Below are positions 1-9,700 of a stretch of 64,000 bases of DNA, one piece after another. How positions within the stretch are numbered: position 1 is the stretch's first letter; the number at the start of each line of letters is the position of its first letter. The DNA is taken from assembly GCA_033064195.1 (NCBI GenBank), contig JARBJD010000113.1:1-64000 (forward strand), read 5' to 3'. Made by a program: the position numbers and the translations under genes. The stretch comes from Blattamonas nauphoetae (lineage: Eukaryota; Preaxostyla; Oxymonadida). Below the pieces are notes generated by a model that did no database searches, was not told where the DNA came from, and saw nothing but the letters and a program-made list of their open reading frames with translations.

Positions 1-3000
1 AATGTCTTCTGATTTTTGTCTTCGATAATCTTCCGGCATTCTTTATCTCCTGTTGCGGTGAATAAGCATCGTCCTGGCATGAACATTCTGTGTTTGGTGT
101 ATGGATTGTTCTTGTTCTTGATTGATGAGAAAGCACTTGGATAAAGTGAATTGAAATCAACACCACAGACGTGAGTCATGATGTGTTCTGTGTCCTTGGA
201 GATAACTTTTCCATCTTCATATGTGAAGTGATTGATTGGAGTCACGTCTTTGATGTTCTGTCTGTGCTGAACATTCGACAATCCACCAGTCACTGCTGCT
301 CTCAGTTTATGGTAGGTCTGCTCATGTGTCAGAGTCATTGGTAGTGATTTCCAGATGCAATACTTCTTCAGTTGAATTCTCAATCTTGTGAGATGTTCAT
401 CTTTGTCTGACTTGTAGGTGTTGCAGTAGTCACAGCAGATCTTCACGTTCTCTTTTGAATGTCCTTTCGAATTGTCGATTCGATCCAGCGTTGGTCGTAC
501 TGCTTGTGAGAAGTGACTTTTGCAGATGTAACACACTCTCTTGCACTGTTGAACAAACCAATCGTAATCTGCTTCAGTGACATTTTTGTTAGTATTGCGA
601 TGAGCTTTCTGGTCTTGATAAATGTACGATGCAACCTTGTATTTCCAGTATTGCTTGGTGATTTTTATTTCACCAGATTGATCCACTCCATTGAAATCAT
701 CATCGATATCAAAGTCTTTGTAGGCACACGCATATTTGATTGCAGAAGCATTTGCTGACAGTGAGAGATTGTGCAACATGTCCACTTTGTACTGGAAGTT
801 CAGATCAATGAGATTATCCAATGGTGCTATCATACATTCGACGTCTCTGATGTTGTTGAATTTCAGATATTCCCAACGGTTCTTGAATCCTTGTTTGTTC
901 CAATCATCAAGGTACAATTGGTAGTCAGTGTCGGACATTTCACTGTTGTTCAGACTGGAGTAGAATTCATATTTGGAGAATGGTTCTTGTTTGCTCAGTA
1001 CTGTGTCGTAGTCTGATGAATCAAATGATTCGTAAGCAAAGAAAGATTTCTGAAGTGTTGTCTTGCCTTTGCAAGGCGTCGAGCTCTCGGCGAGAGTATT
1101 TCCTCCGAAAGCTTTGACTGCATTATCCAAAGTCATTGGTCCAGTGTATGACATCATGTCTATGAATCGAAGCACCTGTTGTGATCTCTCATGTCTGATC
1201 AGTACTTGTTTGTACTTCGTTGTGGATCCAAGGAAACTCACCACTTTCCAATCCTTGTCAACGAGATCACGAAAGATGAGATTGATGTCGAATCTGGAGC
1301 TGTTGAATCCAATGACGCTGTCTTCATTCTGTGAGGGAATTTCTGGGTCTTCGTGTACGTTGTTCTCTCGAACTGTCTCGGCAGATTTGAAGAGTTCTCT
1401 GATCCATTGCTTCACAAAGTCTTTTCCATCTCGAAGATCAAAGTAGATTGACTTCACTCCTGATTTTGTTTTGATTGCTGATGCAACTGACAAGGGTTTT
1501 AGATGTGAGATCAACTGAGTATTGTCATCCGAGAAGAGATCGTCAAGAATGAGATCTTCCATTGTTTCGAAATCGTAAGTGATGTAGTATTGTGTTGGTT
1601 TGAATTCGTCTTGTCTCTTATGTGCCATCAGAAATTCATAAGTTCTATTGTTGAGGATATGTGGAACATATGGTCTTGGTGTTTTGTCAAGAGTGATCTT
1701 CTTCACATGTTTTCCATCAAGTTCTTTGCACTCTTTGAGATGCTTCTCGTAGTATGTCTTGAAGTGAGAATCCTTGACTTGGAATCCTCTTGACTGACGA
1801 TACGGACAGAGTTTATATCCAGTGATTTTCTCAGGATCAACAATGAACATGACATGAACGAGAGTTGCTGTCAGTGGAATCATCAGGAAGGGAAGAACAA
1901 GTGCATCATCATTTTCGTTGACATACGACTGACTTAGGAAATACTTCTTCTTGTCTTCATCATATTCATAAATGTGAACTGTGATGTTGTGTCGAATCAT
2001 TTCTTTCTCCAAATCACAAGCAATATCAAATCCAGGATAATTGCGCAAGTGTTCAGTAAGTTGATGTGGCTTCAGGTGAGTCAGATTCTTCGATTCTGCG
2101 AACAATCGTTTTGCTTCAACGTTTCTCATATTGATTGATATCTTCTTACCAGGAACTTCTGGAAGGGTGAGGAATGACAATGATTGAAAGAAGCAGATGT
2201 TGAACTCAGAATCAATGTACCGAACGTTTCTCGTTTTGATGTGTTCAGTGAGAATTGCATTTGCTTTTCCTGCAACTGGGAATCGATAGACTGCAACTAG
2301 AATTGAGTGGAATGCAATGTACATTGTCTTCGTATCCATCAGTGTTCTCTCCTGAGATTCTTTGATCAGATTGATCGCATATTTTGAATACTCATTGATG
2401 TCTCCTGTACTTCTTATCACTGTTGGAAAACTCTTTGATGTGTTCTCCAATTCTGGTCTGAAGTCTTTGTACGTTGTTTCATCTTTGTCTTTTCTCTCGA
2501 TGATCTTTCCAAAGTCAATACTAATCTTGAATGGATGGTCTTTCTCTTTGTCGAACACTGCTTTGATGAATGTTGTGATTTCTTCAACATTTTTCAGATG
2601 ATTGTGGAAGTACAACTGATACGGTTTTCCATTATCTTCAACCTTCTCAACCTCATTCTTCTTGAACTTCTTTCGAGCGTTCGTCAGACATTCGTTGAAG
2701 GCAAGTTTGTCTCTTGGTTCAGCGAGTAGTATACATTCTTCAAATCCATCAAAGGTCTGCACTTCTCTCTTTTCCATTTGTTCATTTTTCTTTTGAATGA
2801 TCAACAGATTCTTCATCCAATGATCCATCAGCTTCTCTTCAATTGATTTCAGCTTCCACGTCATTCTGAACACCTGCTTTTTCAGTTCGTCTTTTTTCAC
2901 TCTTGGATTTGCTTTCATGTTTTCCACGATCATTCGGTGAGCAAGTCGATCTTCTGACGCCATCTGTTGTCGAAGTTTCACTTGTTCAATAAAATCTGGA

Positions 3001-3203
3001 ATGAGATTGAGATCGAGATTCTTTGTTGGATGTGGAAACTCGAGATCTTTGTGTTGAAGCATATTCAGGAGAAATGAACGATGATGTTGATAATTTTTGC
3101 TGTCTGGAATATACGTTCGACCATCACTAAATTGAAATTGTGTATTCGGAAAGAGGTCTCGAATTTCTTGAATTCTATTTTTGATTGGTTTTAGCAGTGC
3201 CAT
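1..3203 (-). CDS. Polinton/Maverick-type protein-primed family B DNA polymerase, 3' part off the left edge
   Basis: I read this minus-strand frame codon by codon from the ATG at 3203 to the window edge. It is open for 1,067 codons with no stop, so the visible part looks whole and young. An exonuclease domain carries YDFETMED near residue 540 and GFNSSRFDINL near 630. A Cys/His module follows at about 885-930 (CYICKSHF, LDRIDNSKGH, CCDYCN), of HNH/endonuclease-VII type. Polymerase motif A, GVDFNSLYPS, lies near residue 1015; later palm and thumb motifs would be beyond the edge. Polymerases of this kind replicate Polintons and adenovirus-like genomes from a protein primer. The gene heads a run of minus-strand genes sharing a start-proximal motif. 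An adjacent plasmid- or virus-derived origin is possible, but Polinton fits best. Confidence 0.9.
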   Translation of the reverse strand, partial: MALLKPIKNRIQEIRDLFPNTQFQFSDGRTYIPDSKNYQHHRSFLLNMLQHKDLEFPHPTKNLDLNLIPDFIEQVKLRQQMASEDRLAHRMIVENMKANPRVKKDELKKQVFRMTWKLKSIEEKLMDHWMKNLLIIQKKNEQMEKREVQTFDGFEECILLAEPRDKLAFNECLTNARKKFKKNEVEKVEDNGKPYQLYFHNHLKNVEEITTFIKAVFDKEKDHPFKISIDFGKIIERKDKDETTYKDFRPELENTSKSFPTVIRSTGDINEYSKYAINLIKESQERTLMDTKTMYIAFHSILVAVYRFPVAGKANAILTEHIKTRNVRYIDSEFNICFFQSLSFLTLPEVPGKKISINMRNVEAKRLFAESKNLTHLKPHQLTEHLRNYPGFDIACDLEKEMIRHNITVHIYEYDEDKKKYFLSQSYVNENDDALVLPFLMIPLTATLVHVMFIVDPEKITGYKLCPYRQSRGFQVKDSHFKTYYEKHLKECKELDGKHVKKITLDKTPRPYVPHILNNRTYEFLMAHKRQDEFKPTQYYITYDFETMEDLILDDLFSDDNTQLISHLKPLSVASAIKTKSGVKSIYFDLRDGKDFVKQWIRELFKSAETVRENNVHEDPEIPSQNEDSVIGFNSSRFDINLIFRDLVDKDWKVVSFLGSTTKYKQVLIRHERSQQVLRFIDMMSYTGPMTLDNAVKAFGGNTLAESSTPCKGKTTLQKSFFAYESFDSSDYDTVLSKQEPFSKYEFYSSLNNSEMSDTDYQLYLDDWNKQGFKNRWEYLKFNNIRDVECMIAPLDNLIDLNFQYKVDMLHNLSLSANASAIKYACAYKDFDIDDDFNGVDQSGEIKITKQYWKYKVASYIYQDQKAHRNTNKNVTEADYDWFVQQCKRVCYICKSHFSQAVRPTLDRIDNSKGHSKENVKICCDYCNTYKSDKDEHLTRLRIQLKKYCIWKSLPMTLTHEQTYHKLRAAVTGGLSNVQHRQNIKDVTPINHFTYEDGKVISKDTEHIMTHVCGVDFNSLYPSAFSSIKNKNNPYTKHRMFMPGRCLFTATGDKECRKIIEDKNQKT

Positions 3204-3221
3204 TTACTACAAAATAAAAAA
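3204..3221 (-). promoter_or_regulatory. Start-proximal motif of the polymerase gene
   Basis: The minus strand reads TTTTTTATTTTGTAGTAA directly against the ATG. It matches the equivalent sequences at 3637 and 5938 at 15 or more of 18 positions. The surrounding DNA is not otherwise alike, which suggests a promoter/initiator or a very short 5' leader used by this element. Confidence 0.6.
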
Positions 3222-3246
3222 TCCGAAAATAAAAAAAGTTGAGCGT

Positions 3247-3636
3247 TTATTTCTGTTTTCTCAGATGGGGCTTTTTCTTAGCGGTCAGCCATGTATCAAG
3301 TCTAATTCTGAACACTGCACTTCCGCCAATCTCTCGATATGTGAATGGAACCAGAACTTTCGTGTACTCACCGACGAGCTCACAATTGTACTTCCTCAGT
3401 TCATTCTCCACAAAAGATTGAGTATAGTGTCGACGTTTCGCTAAGTGAGGTCTGTTTCCTTGATTCCACAACTTTGGTTTTATTCTCCATTCAATTCCCT
3501 CATGAACATACGTCACCGGCACATTATTTCTGACATACTCAGAGACTAGCGAACAGTTCTCTTCTCTCATTGATTCAATTAATGCTTGTTCTGAACATAC
3601 TCGACGTCTTTCCTTGTACATCTCAGTTGGATTCAT
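3247..3636 (-). CDS. Small repeat-module protein of the Polinton-type element
   Basis: A 129-residue frame lying 43 bp downstream of the polymerase start and read in the same direction. It holds two copies of a module of about 45-50 residues. The core of each is an acidic/Asn-Cys segment (ENCSLVSEY, YNCELVGEY), then a P-x-TY or P-FTY step, and a basic end with a Trp and RPHL or KPHLRK. The same modules occur three times in the gene at 5344-5937. It is basic, has no signal peptide or membrane segment, and no catalytic signature I can name. A nucleic-acid-binding role is plausible from charge and repeat layout, but that is inference. Confidence 0.75.
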   Translation of the reverse strand: MNPTEMYKERRRVCSEQALIESMREENCSLVSEYVRNNVPVTYVHEGIEWRIKPKLWNQGNRPHLAKRRHYTQSFVENELRKYNCELVGEYTKVLVPFTYREIGGSAVFRIRLDTWLTAKKKPHLRKQK

Positions 3637-3654
3637 TTAATACAAATTAAAAAA
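3637..3654 (-). promoter_or_regulatory. Start-proximal motif of the 129-residue gene
   Basis: The minus strand reads TTTTTTAATTTGTATTAA touching the ATG at 3636. It differs from the copy at 5938 at one position and from that at 3204 at two. Confidence 0.6.
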
Positions 3655-5343
3655 GTCAAAATTAGATTTTCATTCGTTGTTTTCTCAGTTTTGGATTTTT
3701 CATCAGAAGCGAGGATCAATGGGTTCGATCACTCATTTCTCAACTATGTTCGTTTCGTTCTAATTCTTCGCGTTTTAGATTCTCCTGAACTCCAGGATCA
3801 TCGTGGTATGCTCCGTCTTTTGGATTTTCCGAACTTTTGCAGAGATATTTGAGGTTTCACAACCGGGTCCAGATCTCGGTACAAGTATGCATTCTTCACC
3901 ATATCGACATCATTTTTATCTTGTTTCAGCTCTGTTTTCACTAGTTTCAACCGAATTGTCACTTCATTTTCACTCGTTTTGTTTTCATTTTCATGACCAC
4001 TTCCGTCTTCGTTTTCTCGTTGTTTCCTGTTTTTAACCACTTCATTCATACTCAGTTCGCTCAAACTTTTTCTCAATTGAATTGCACTACTTTCCGTTAA
4101 GTGAAGATTCCGGACTTTTACCGAGATCTCACTTTCAACGGCTCACTTCAGTTCTCGGAATTTTTCCGTAATCTTCATCATATCACGTACATTTTTGAAT
4201 CATTTTCGTTGTTTTTAAGAGAGAAAAACCGGAACGCAGACCTAATTTTCACTATTGGTGTCACATTTCACGTCATTTTCACGTTCGTCAATTTCCCTCT
4301 CAGTTTCATACTTGCCCGTTTCATTCATGCTTGTTTCGCTTTCATTTACTCTGTTTTTGTGAAAAAGTTGATGAAAAGTTGACTAAAATGATGTGCTAGT
4401 GAAGTGAGAACGGCCCACAAAATGGAAGTGAATTGAGCAAAATGAAGAGGAATGATGAACAGATCATATGTGAAATGGGGAGAGAAAGTGATGAAATGAA
4501 AGGGACTACAGTCGGTTTTGAAGTGACAAAAACGGTCAAAAGTTGAGAAGTGAAAACATGAAAAAGTGACTTTATGAGAGAACTATCCGACAAAATCTCC
4601 TCAAAATTCAGGCACACCTTACTCATACCGCGAGAAAGAAGGATTTGCAGTGAAAGTCGGATCAAAAAATCTATAGTGTCAAAATGTTGGTGCAAGAGTG
4701 TCGTCAGAGGTGTGATCGAAGAACCGACAAAATGAAACTAAGGAAATGCACTATACGTCTCGCGTCGACTTATGTTCGTTAAAATGATGCAATAACGGAG
4801 TAAATGAAGTGAAAGTAGTGAAATGTGAAAATTCATAAAAAAGTGTCCGAATGTAGAGGTGTCAAAAGTTTTCAGAGATGAATGACACAAAAAGACGCCA
4901 ACTAGCGTTTTCACACCCAAAAACACCATAAGACGACGAAAAGTGATCAAAAGGACATAGTCCCGAACGTCCATACCTTTTCTAAAAAAATCTCAAAAAA
5001 CGCGAAAAAACCTCAATGGGTCGGATCAAACCAAAAATCTCAGAAGTGTTTTTATCGAAAATCCTACCTTTCAAAATGATTTCCGTCACAATCAAACGTG
5101 TTTGAACACAATTTGAGCCATAAAGCAGTTCATAGTAGCAAAATCGGAACATCGACTTTTTGGTCACTTTTCGACCTAAGTTCAGTACGTAACTCCACGA
5201 ATTCCCAACCGATTTTCATCGGGATTGTTTTGATCGATGACCGACAGTGTCCGCGAGATTTTAGAATTTTTTGCAGAATTTTTCGAAATGGTTATCATGT
5301 TGGATTTCAGTGATTTGTGGTCAAAAATAGATTTTCAGTGTTT
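3655..5343. other. AT-rich gene-free stretch inside the Polinton-type element
   Basis: About 1.7 kb with no frame over 100 codons and no recognisable protein. It is rich in short runs of the GTGAAAA / TTTTCAC type on both strands. The short frames here overlap each other on opposite strands and have biased low-complexity content, so I call none of them. Confidence 0.5.
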
Positions 5344-5937
5344 TCATGACCTTTCGTGGTACTTTCTCAAGTGAGGACGGTCTCCAAAATACAACCAATT
5401 GTCCAAGCGAACGTAATACTCATTCTTTGTTCGTAAATCGCGATATTTGAATGGCTCAAGTACCTTTGTGTATGTTCCAATGAGTTCACAATTCTCTTTT
5501 TTCAATTCATTTTCAACAAACGATTGTGTGTATCGTTTTCGTTTGTTCTGATGAGTTCTGAATCCTTTCATCCATTTTGATGGGATTACTATCCATTCAA
5601 TTCCTTCATGTCGATATGTTACTGGAGTACTTGAATGAGTGTATTCAGAAATGAGTTCACAATTCTCATTTTTCATTGATTCAATAAGCTTCTCTTTTGT
5701 ACAACGATTTGCTGGTCGAAGATATTTCTGGCGATTCAGATGTGGTCTGTATCCTTTGACGAAACTATTGACGTACACTTGATAAGTTTCATCTGGTTTC
5801 TCTTCGAGATAGTATTCGAAAGTGCTTCCTGTGAGATATGTTGTTCCTTGTCGATTGAGAGTTGGAGGTGATTTCATTTTCAAATCTTCTTTGTCCAAAA
5901 TTTCCAGTAGTTGTGTTGGTGTCAAGACGCTGCTCAT
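5344..5937 (-). CDS. Three-module paralogue of the small repeat protein
   Basis: I take the ATG at 5937, which gives 197 residues. A longer frame begins at a TTG three codons upstream, but the conserved start-proximal motif abuts this ATG. After a variable first third, the protein has three modules like those of the 129-residue neighbour: YRPHLNRQKYLRP, then ENCELISEY with TPVTYRHEGIEW, then ENCELIGTY with PFKYRD and a final DRPHLRK. The phrase YTQSFVENEL before the last module is shared exactly with the smaller gene, so the two arose by duplication. No known domain is recognised. It is probably the last gene of the element on this side; I could not find the element's terminal repeat. Confidence 0.75.
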   Translation of the reverse strand: MSSVLTPTQLLEILDKEDLKMKSPPTLNRQGTTYLTGSTFEYYLEEKPDETYQVYVNSFVKGYRPHLNRQKYLRPANRCTKEKLIESMKNENCELISEYTHSSTPVTYRHEGIEWIVIPSKWMKGFRTHQNKRKRYTQSFVENELKKENCELIGTYTKVLEPFKYRDLRTKNEYYVRLDNWLYFGDRPHLRKYHERS

Positions 5938-5955
5938 TTTATACAAATTAAAAAA
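5938..5955 (-). promoter_or_regulatory. Start-proximal motif of the 197-residue gene
   Basis: The minus strand reads TTTTTTAATTTGTATAAA touching the ATG at 5937. It is the third copy of the motif seen at 3204 and 3637. Confidence 0.6.
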
Positions 5956-8384
5956 TTGAATAAAAAAAGAAATCGACGTTGTTTTCTAAAAGTACTCAAA
6001 ATTTGCTTCAAAAAAGACACTTTTCAAGAGGTCCGTTTTTCGCCTTTATTTTTGAATTTACGGCCAAATATTGACTACTCTGAAATGTCAATATTTTCAG
6101 TAGTAAGTGAGATGGAAATTAGAATGAGTCATATTAAAAAAAATCAATTGGCTCTGAGATTCAAAATGATTTCTCGTTCCAATTCTCCTAGGAGTATCAC
6201 CTATGCCAGTTTGGTTCCCATTTCGCTTATACCACTACTGGCCAGACCAACGTACGTCTCCGGAACTCAAACCGATAAAAATGAGTTCCGATGCCGGTCT
6301 AAAAGGGACCGATGAGAAGGGTCGCAACCTTCGGAACCTTGAAAAAATACACCAGCTTCCGCCAGAATCAAGGTTTTTGCATTTTTGAAAATTTCCGAAA
6401 TTTTGCTTCAACTTGAAAGCATGAAGTAACTGAACTCTGGAAGAGAATATTTCTCTAAGTTTGACAACTTTCTGAAATGAAAATAACTTTTACTTCAAGT
6501 ATTTTCTGAATTGTCAATCGGCATGGAGAAAAAGCAATGGAAGTGGTGTCTTTGCCAACGTGGTTCCCAATTCGCCTTCTATACTACTACTGTGAACGAG
6601 CTTCTTGTCGAGCAGGAGCGAAGAAAGGTCAGATTCAGAGATGTTCGCTCAGTGGTGTCGATCTGGATGGGCAGATTCATCCCCTCGATTGGTGGTGTGT
6701 GAGATGCTCAACACATTCGGTCCTGTCCCACCTAAAATGACGCTGTGCGTTCTGAGTCTCGTTCTCTTACGAAGATGCGATTCTAGTTGATGCTACCTTC
6801 CAATTCTGTTCTCTCTCCAGGTTCTGTTTAGGAATGCAGATGATCGAACCTTGAACGGTTCGAAGGAAGGACAGCTGTGTATGGAGGTGTATGAGTTTTG
6901 TCCTTCACTTCTGGTGGTGTCAATACGTTCGATCTTGAACTGATTGGTCATTAGAAAGCGGGGTGTGGTTCTGTCGTGCAGCTTTGATCACCTGTTTGAG
7001 GATTATCAGCAGTGGTGATGATGGGTTTATGATCGCGCTCTATGTCATGGACGCTTTATCGCGAGCAGCTGAACCCGATGGTGTGTGGTGAGATGTGTTC
7101 CGATGGAAATTCATCCATGTTCGGATTTCACGTGTTTGAAAGAAGCTGACGATGTTTCGTTGTGTCCGCCAGGTCTGGAGAGCGAGAGATACCAAGCGTG
7201 GCCTTTGTGACAGTTCAGTTCCTGGATAGCTCTATCCTTCCCTTGCTCCGATTGGTCGGTCATGACTGAGCAAGGCTGAAATGCCGTTTGAGAGTACGGA
7301 TGTCAGGTGAGTAGACGACTAGAGGTGTGGTGAAATTTCCATTCAACTCCACGCTCGATGGGTCTGCCTCCGCGAGCGAGTGAACAAAGTGAGCTTTAGA
7401 GTTCTGGCATTCAGTAAGGCGCCTCCTGCACGATGGTTTTGACACAGAAGAAAGGCATGTGTTCCACGATGATCATGCACTTTGTCTTTAACCAAATTTC
7501 CCAAAGTCCAATGGGCGTTGTTGACTGCGAACTATCATAGAGATCTTTATTGAGAGAGATAGTTCCTCCCCTTCCTGCTGATGACGATGTGTACAAACGG
7601 TTCATGAACGAGCAACATATGTGATTGATTGTTCGAGTTAAAGTCAAATGAATCGAACAAGAACAGAATGCGAAGGAGTTAAGAAGTACAGCATTCTGTT
7701 GAGAAGTCGTTTATCATGTGGATTGCATTCTTTTGATGTATCTACGCTGTGTGTATGTTCACTCCAAACTTCCGCCAGACATGGAGATCTATTGAGCGAT
7801 TCGATTCGACTCCCGACGATGCGAAAGTTGATTCGCTTTTGGTTCGGAGAAACGTGTGGTACATTCTTCAGAAAGAGGAAATGATGTCGTTTTTTGCCTC
7901 CTCCCCCTTCTCTTTCTAACTAACTGCCAAGAACAGATCGTTTGTGAACGGTCTCTCGCTTTAGAAAGTTTGGGCAAAGGACGTGGACTCCGATGCCGTC
8001 TCATCGTCGATGAGGTACTGGGAACTGTTCATTTAAAGTGAACACAATCGGCATTCACAATGGGCGTTTTAGATGTCCATTTCTCGCGTATCTACCTCCA
8101 GGCTGATGAACCTACTCCCGGGACAATATTCTCCTCAGGAGCGCCCAAAATCGAAGAATTTTTTCATCAGCAACTGTCCCCCCGATGTGAAGACGTTGGA
8201 GGTGGGTGAGTGGTGTATGAGGTGACAAACTTGACGATGTGGCTGTGTTGGGTGTAATGCTGGAACAGAGCCGATGTCATGCCCACAATATGAAGGTTGT
8301 GATATAATCTGTTGATTGCTGTCTTTTTCGTCGACATTGGATGAGATTTAGGACGATGGCCCGAGCTGATTCCCTGGGAGGCAG
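5956..8384. other. Gene-poor stretch between the Polinton-type element and the mariner insertion
   Basis: No frame over about 115 codons and no recognisable protein on either strand. One imperfect direct repeat of about 40 bp is present (6204-6240 and 6552-6591, sharing TGGTTCCCA and CTACTACTG-like cores). The rest looks like decayed DNA with scattered stops in all frames. I could not place the Polinton boundary within it. Confidence 0.45.
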
Positions 8385-8386
8385 TA

Positions 8387-8405
8387 CCGGGTGTCCCATT
8401 AGTCT
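8387..8405 (+). repeat. Left terminal inverted repeat of the mariner-type element
   Basis: CCGGGTGTCCCATTAGTCT, preceded by the TA target site; it pairs with 9680-9698. Confidence 0.93.
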
Positions 8406-8482
8406 TTGTATTTCGTTCTCTCTCATTAAAAAAGCATCTATCAAACTGAAAGATCCGTGAAATGGAATGTTGACCTCTTTTC

Positions 8483-9538
8483 TCATATCTCTGCAGATTG
8501 CCCAAATCTTGCGATTACCTCGTTCGCTCTTTCCAGCACACTCGTGACAGCATGATCAAACATTCTAGGAGGTATTTGATTCAACTCCTCACGGATAAAC
8601 TGTTCGAGGTCTGTCTTCGTTTTGGGTTCTCGAGGATAAACTTTTTCTTCCAGATAACTCCACAACCAAAAGTCAAGCGGTGAAAGATCACCACTTCGCT
8701 GGGGCCACGGATGACTGCTTTTCAAACCGATCCATCTTTTTCCGAAAGTTTCGTCCAAATATTGGATTGTCGCGCGAGCTGTGTGGGGTGGAGCCCCATC
8801 CTGCTGAAAGTATGCCCATTCAAATCTTGATCGTTCCTTCAGTTGTGGAACGAAGTATGATTTCAGCATTTCTGTATACACAGGTCCTGTAACCGTCTGC
8901 GAGAAGAAGTATGGACCAATGAACCCAACGGAGGACATTGCGATCCAGCAATTGGTAACGATTCGTTCGGACGGCACCTCAACATGATAATGTGGGTTTT
9001 GCAGGGCGAGCATTCGATGATTGTGTCTAATGACTGTTCGGTCTGTTCTAAATGTTTTCTCATCTGAAAACCAGATCCTCTTAAGAAGCGTCGGCTTGAT
9101 TCTGCACAAATGAACCAAATGCTCGCAACATTCCTTCCGAATTGCATAATCCTGGTCATAATGAAACTGTGTTCGCTGGATTATATAAGATCCATATCCC
9201 AACTCTTTGATCCCTCGATTGAGGCTACTTAACGGGATTTGGAGGTCAGATGCATGGGTTCGTTCCGAATGTGTTGGGTGTGCTTCAATTTCTTCTCTCA
9301 ACCTTTCCAGCGATTCCTCACTGCAACTTGTCCTGGGTCGCCCACTTCGGGGGCGATCATCCACTGTCCCAGTCTCTAGAAACTTCGCGAACACATTGGA
9401 AAATGTCCGAACGTCGGGGACGACGGATCCGCGCCAGTGGCTTCTCGCAACTTCTGGGGTCTTGTGGAGGGACATTAGCGTCACCATTTCGATCCGGTCA
9501 CCTTTTGCCCAAAGATGGTTGCTGTGTTCGACAGTCAT
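8483..9538 (-). CDS. Mariner-like transposase, DD41D spacing
   Basis: A single frame of 351 residues from an ATG 160 bp inside the right TIR. The N-terminal third is a paired helix-turn-helix region with the linker GRPRTS near residue 70. The RNase H-like catalytic domain carries the first Asp in WFSDEKTF, the second in FQQDGAPPHTA and the third in LSPLDFWLW. I count 41 residues between the second and third Asp, which is the DD41D class rather than classical DD34D mariners. It cuts and pastes the element at TA sites. No stop or shift is visible and all three acidic residues are present, so activity is possible. The catalytic-block wording resembles insect elements; a transfer from an arthropod host is inference. 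Confidence 0.93.
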   Translation of the reverse strand: MTVEHSNHLWAKGDRIEMVTLMSLHKTPEVARSHWRGSVVPDVRTFSNVFAKFLETGTVDDRPRSGRPRTSCSEESLERLREEIEAHPTHSERTHASDLQIPLSSLNRGIKELGYGSYIIQRTQFHYDQDYAIRKECCEHLVHLCRIKPTLLKRIWFSDEKTFRTDRTVIRHNHRMLALQNPHYHVEVPSERIVTNCWIAMSSVGFIGPYFFSQTVTGPVYTEMLKSYFVPQLKERSRFEWAYFQQDGAPPHTARATIQYLDETFGKRWIGLKSSHPWPQRSGDLSPLDFWLWSYLEEKVYPREPKTKTDLEQFIREELNQIPPRMFDHAVTSVLERANEVIARFGQSAEI

Positions 9539-9679
9539 TTTTTACGAGCGTTAGATCTCACTTCGCAGAAATACTTCGCACTTTCACTTTTATATTTGGA
9601 ACAACAATTGTGTAAACTCCTCGACATTCACATGATAAACTTCAAATATTCCTCTGGAATTTTTACCAACCACTTGCAC

Positions 9680-9698
9680 AGACTAATGGGACACCCGG
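9680..9698 (-). repeat. Right terminal inverted repeat of the mariner-type element
   Basis: The reverse complement reads CCGGGTGTCCCATTAGTCT, identical to the left end; TA follows at 9699-9700. Confidence 0.93.
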
Positions 9699-9700
9699 TA

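Larger units (their letters stand above)
8387..9698 (-). mobile_element. Tc1/mariner-superfamily DNA transposon, apparently complete (1,312 bp)
   Basis: The ends are inverted repeats beginning CCGGGTGTCCCATTAGTCT: 19 bp perfect, then partial match. Each is flanked outside by TA (8385-8386 and 9699-9700), the expected target duplication. The element holds one full-length transposase frame and little else, which is the usual size and layout for this superfamily. Intact ends plus an intact frame suggest recent arrival. It sits in decayed DNA and interrupts no recognisable gene. Confidence 0.93.

Noticed and set aside
3798-4076. Minus-strand frame of 92 codons in the element spacer
   Set aside because: Low-complexity Lys/Glu/Asn content, lacks the start-proximal motif of the three called genes, and overlaps an equally open opposite frame.
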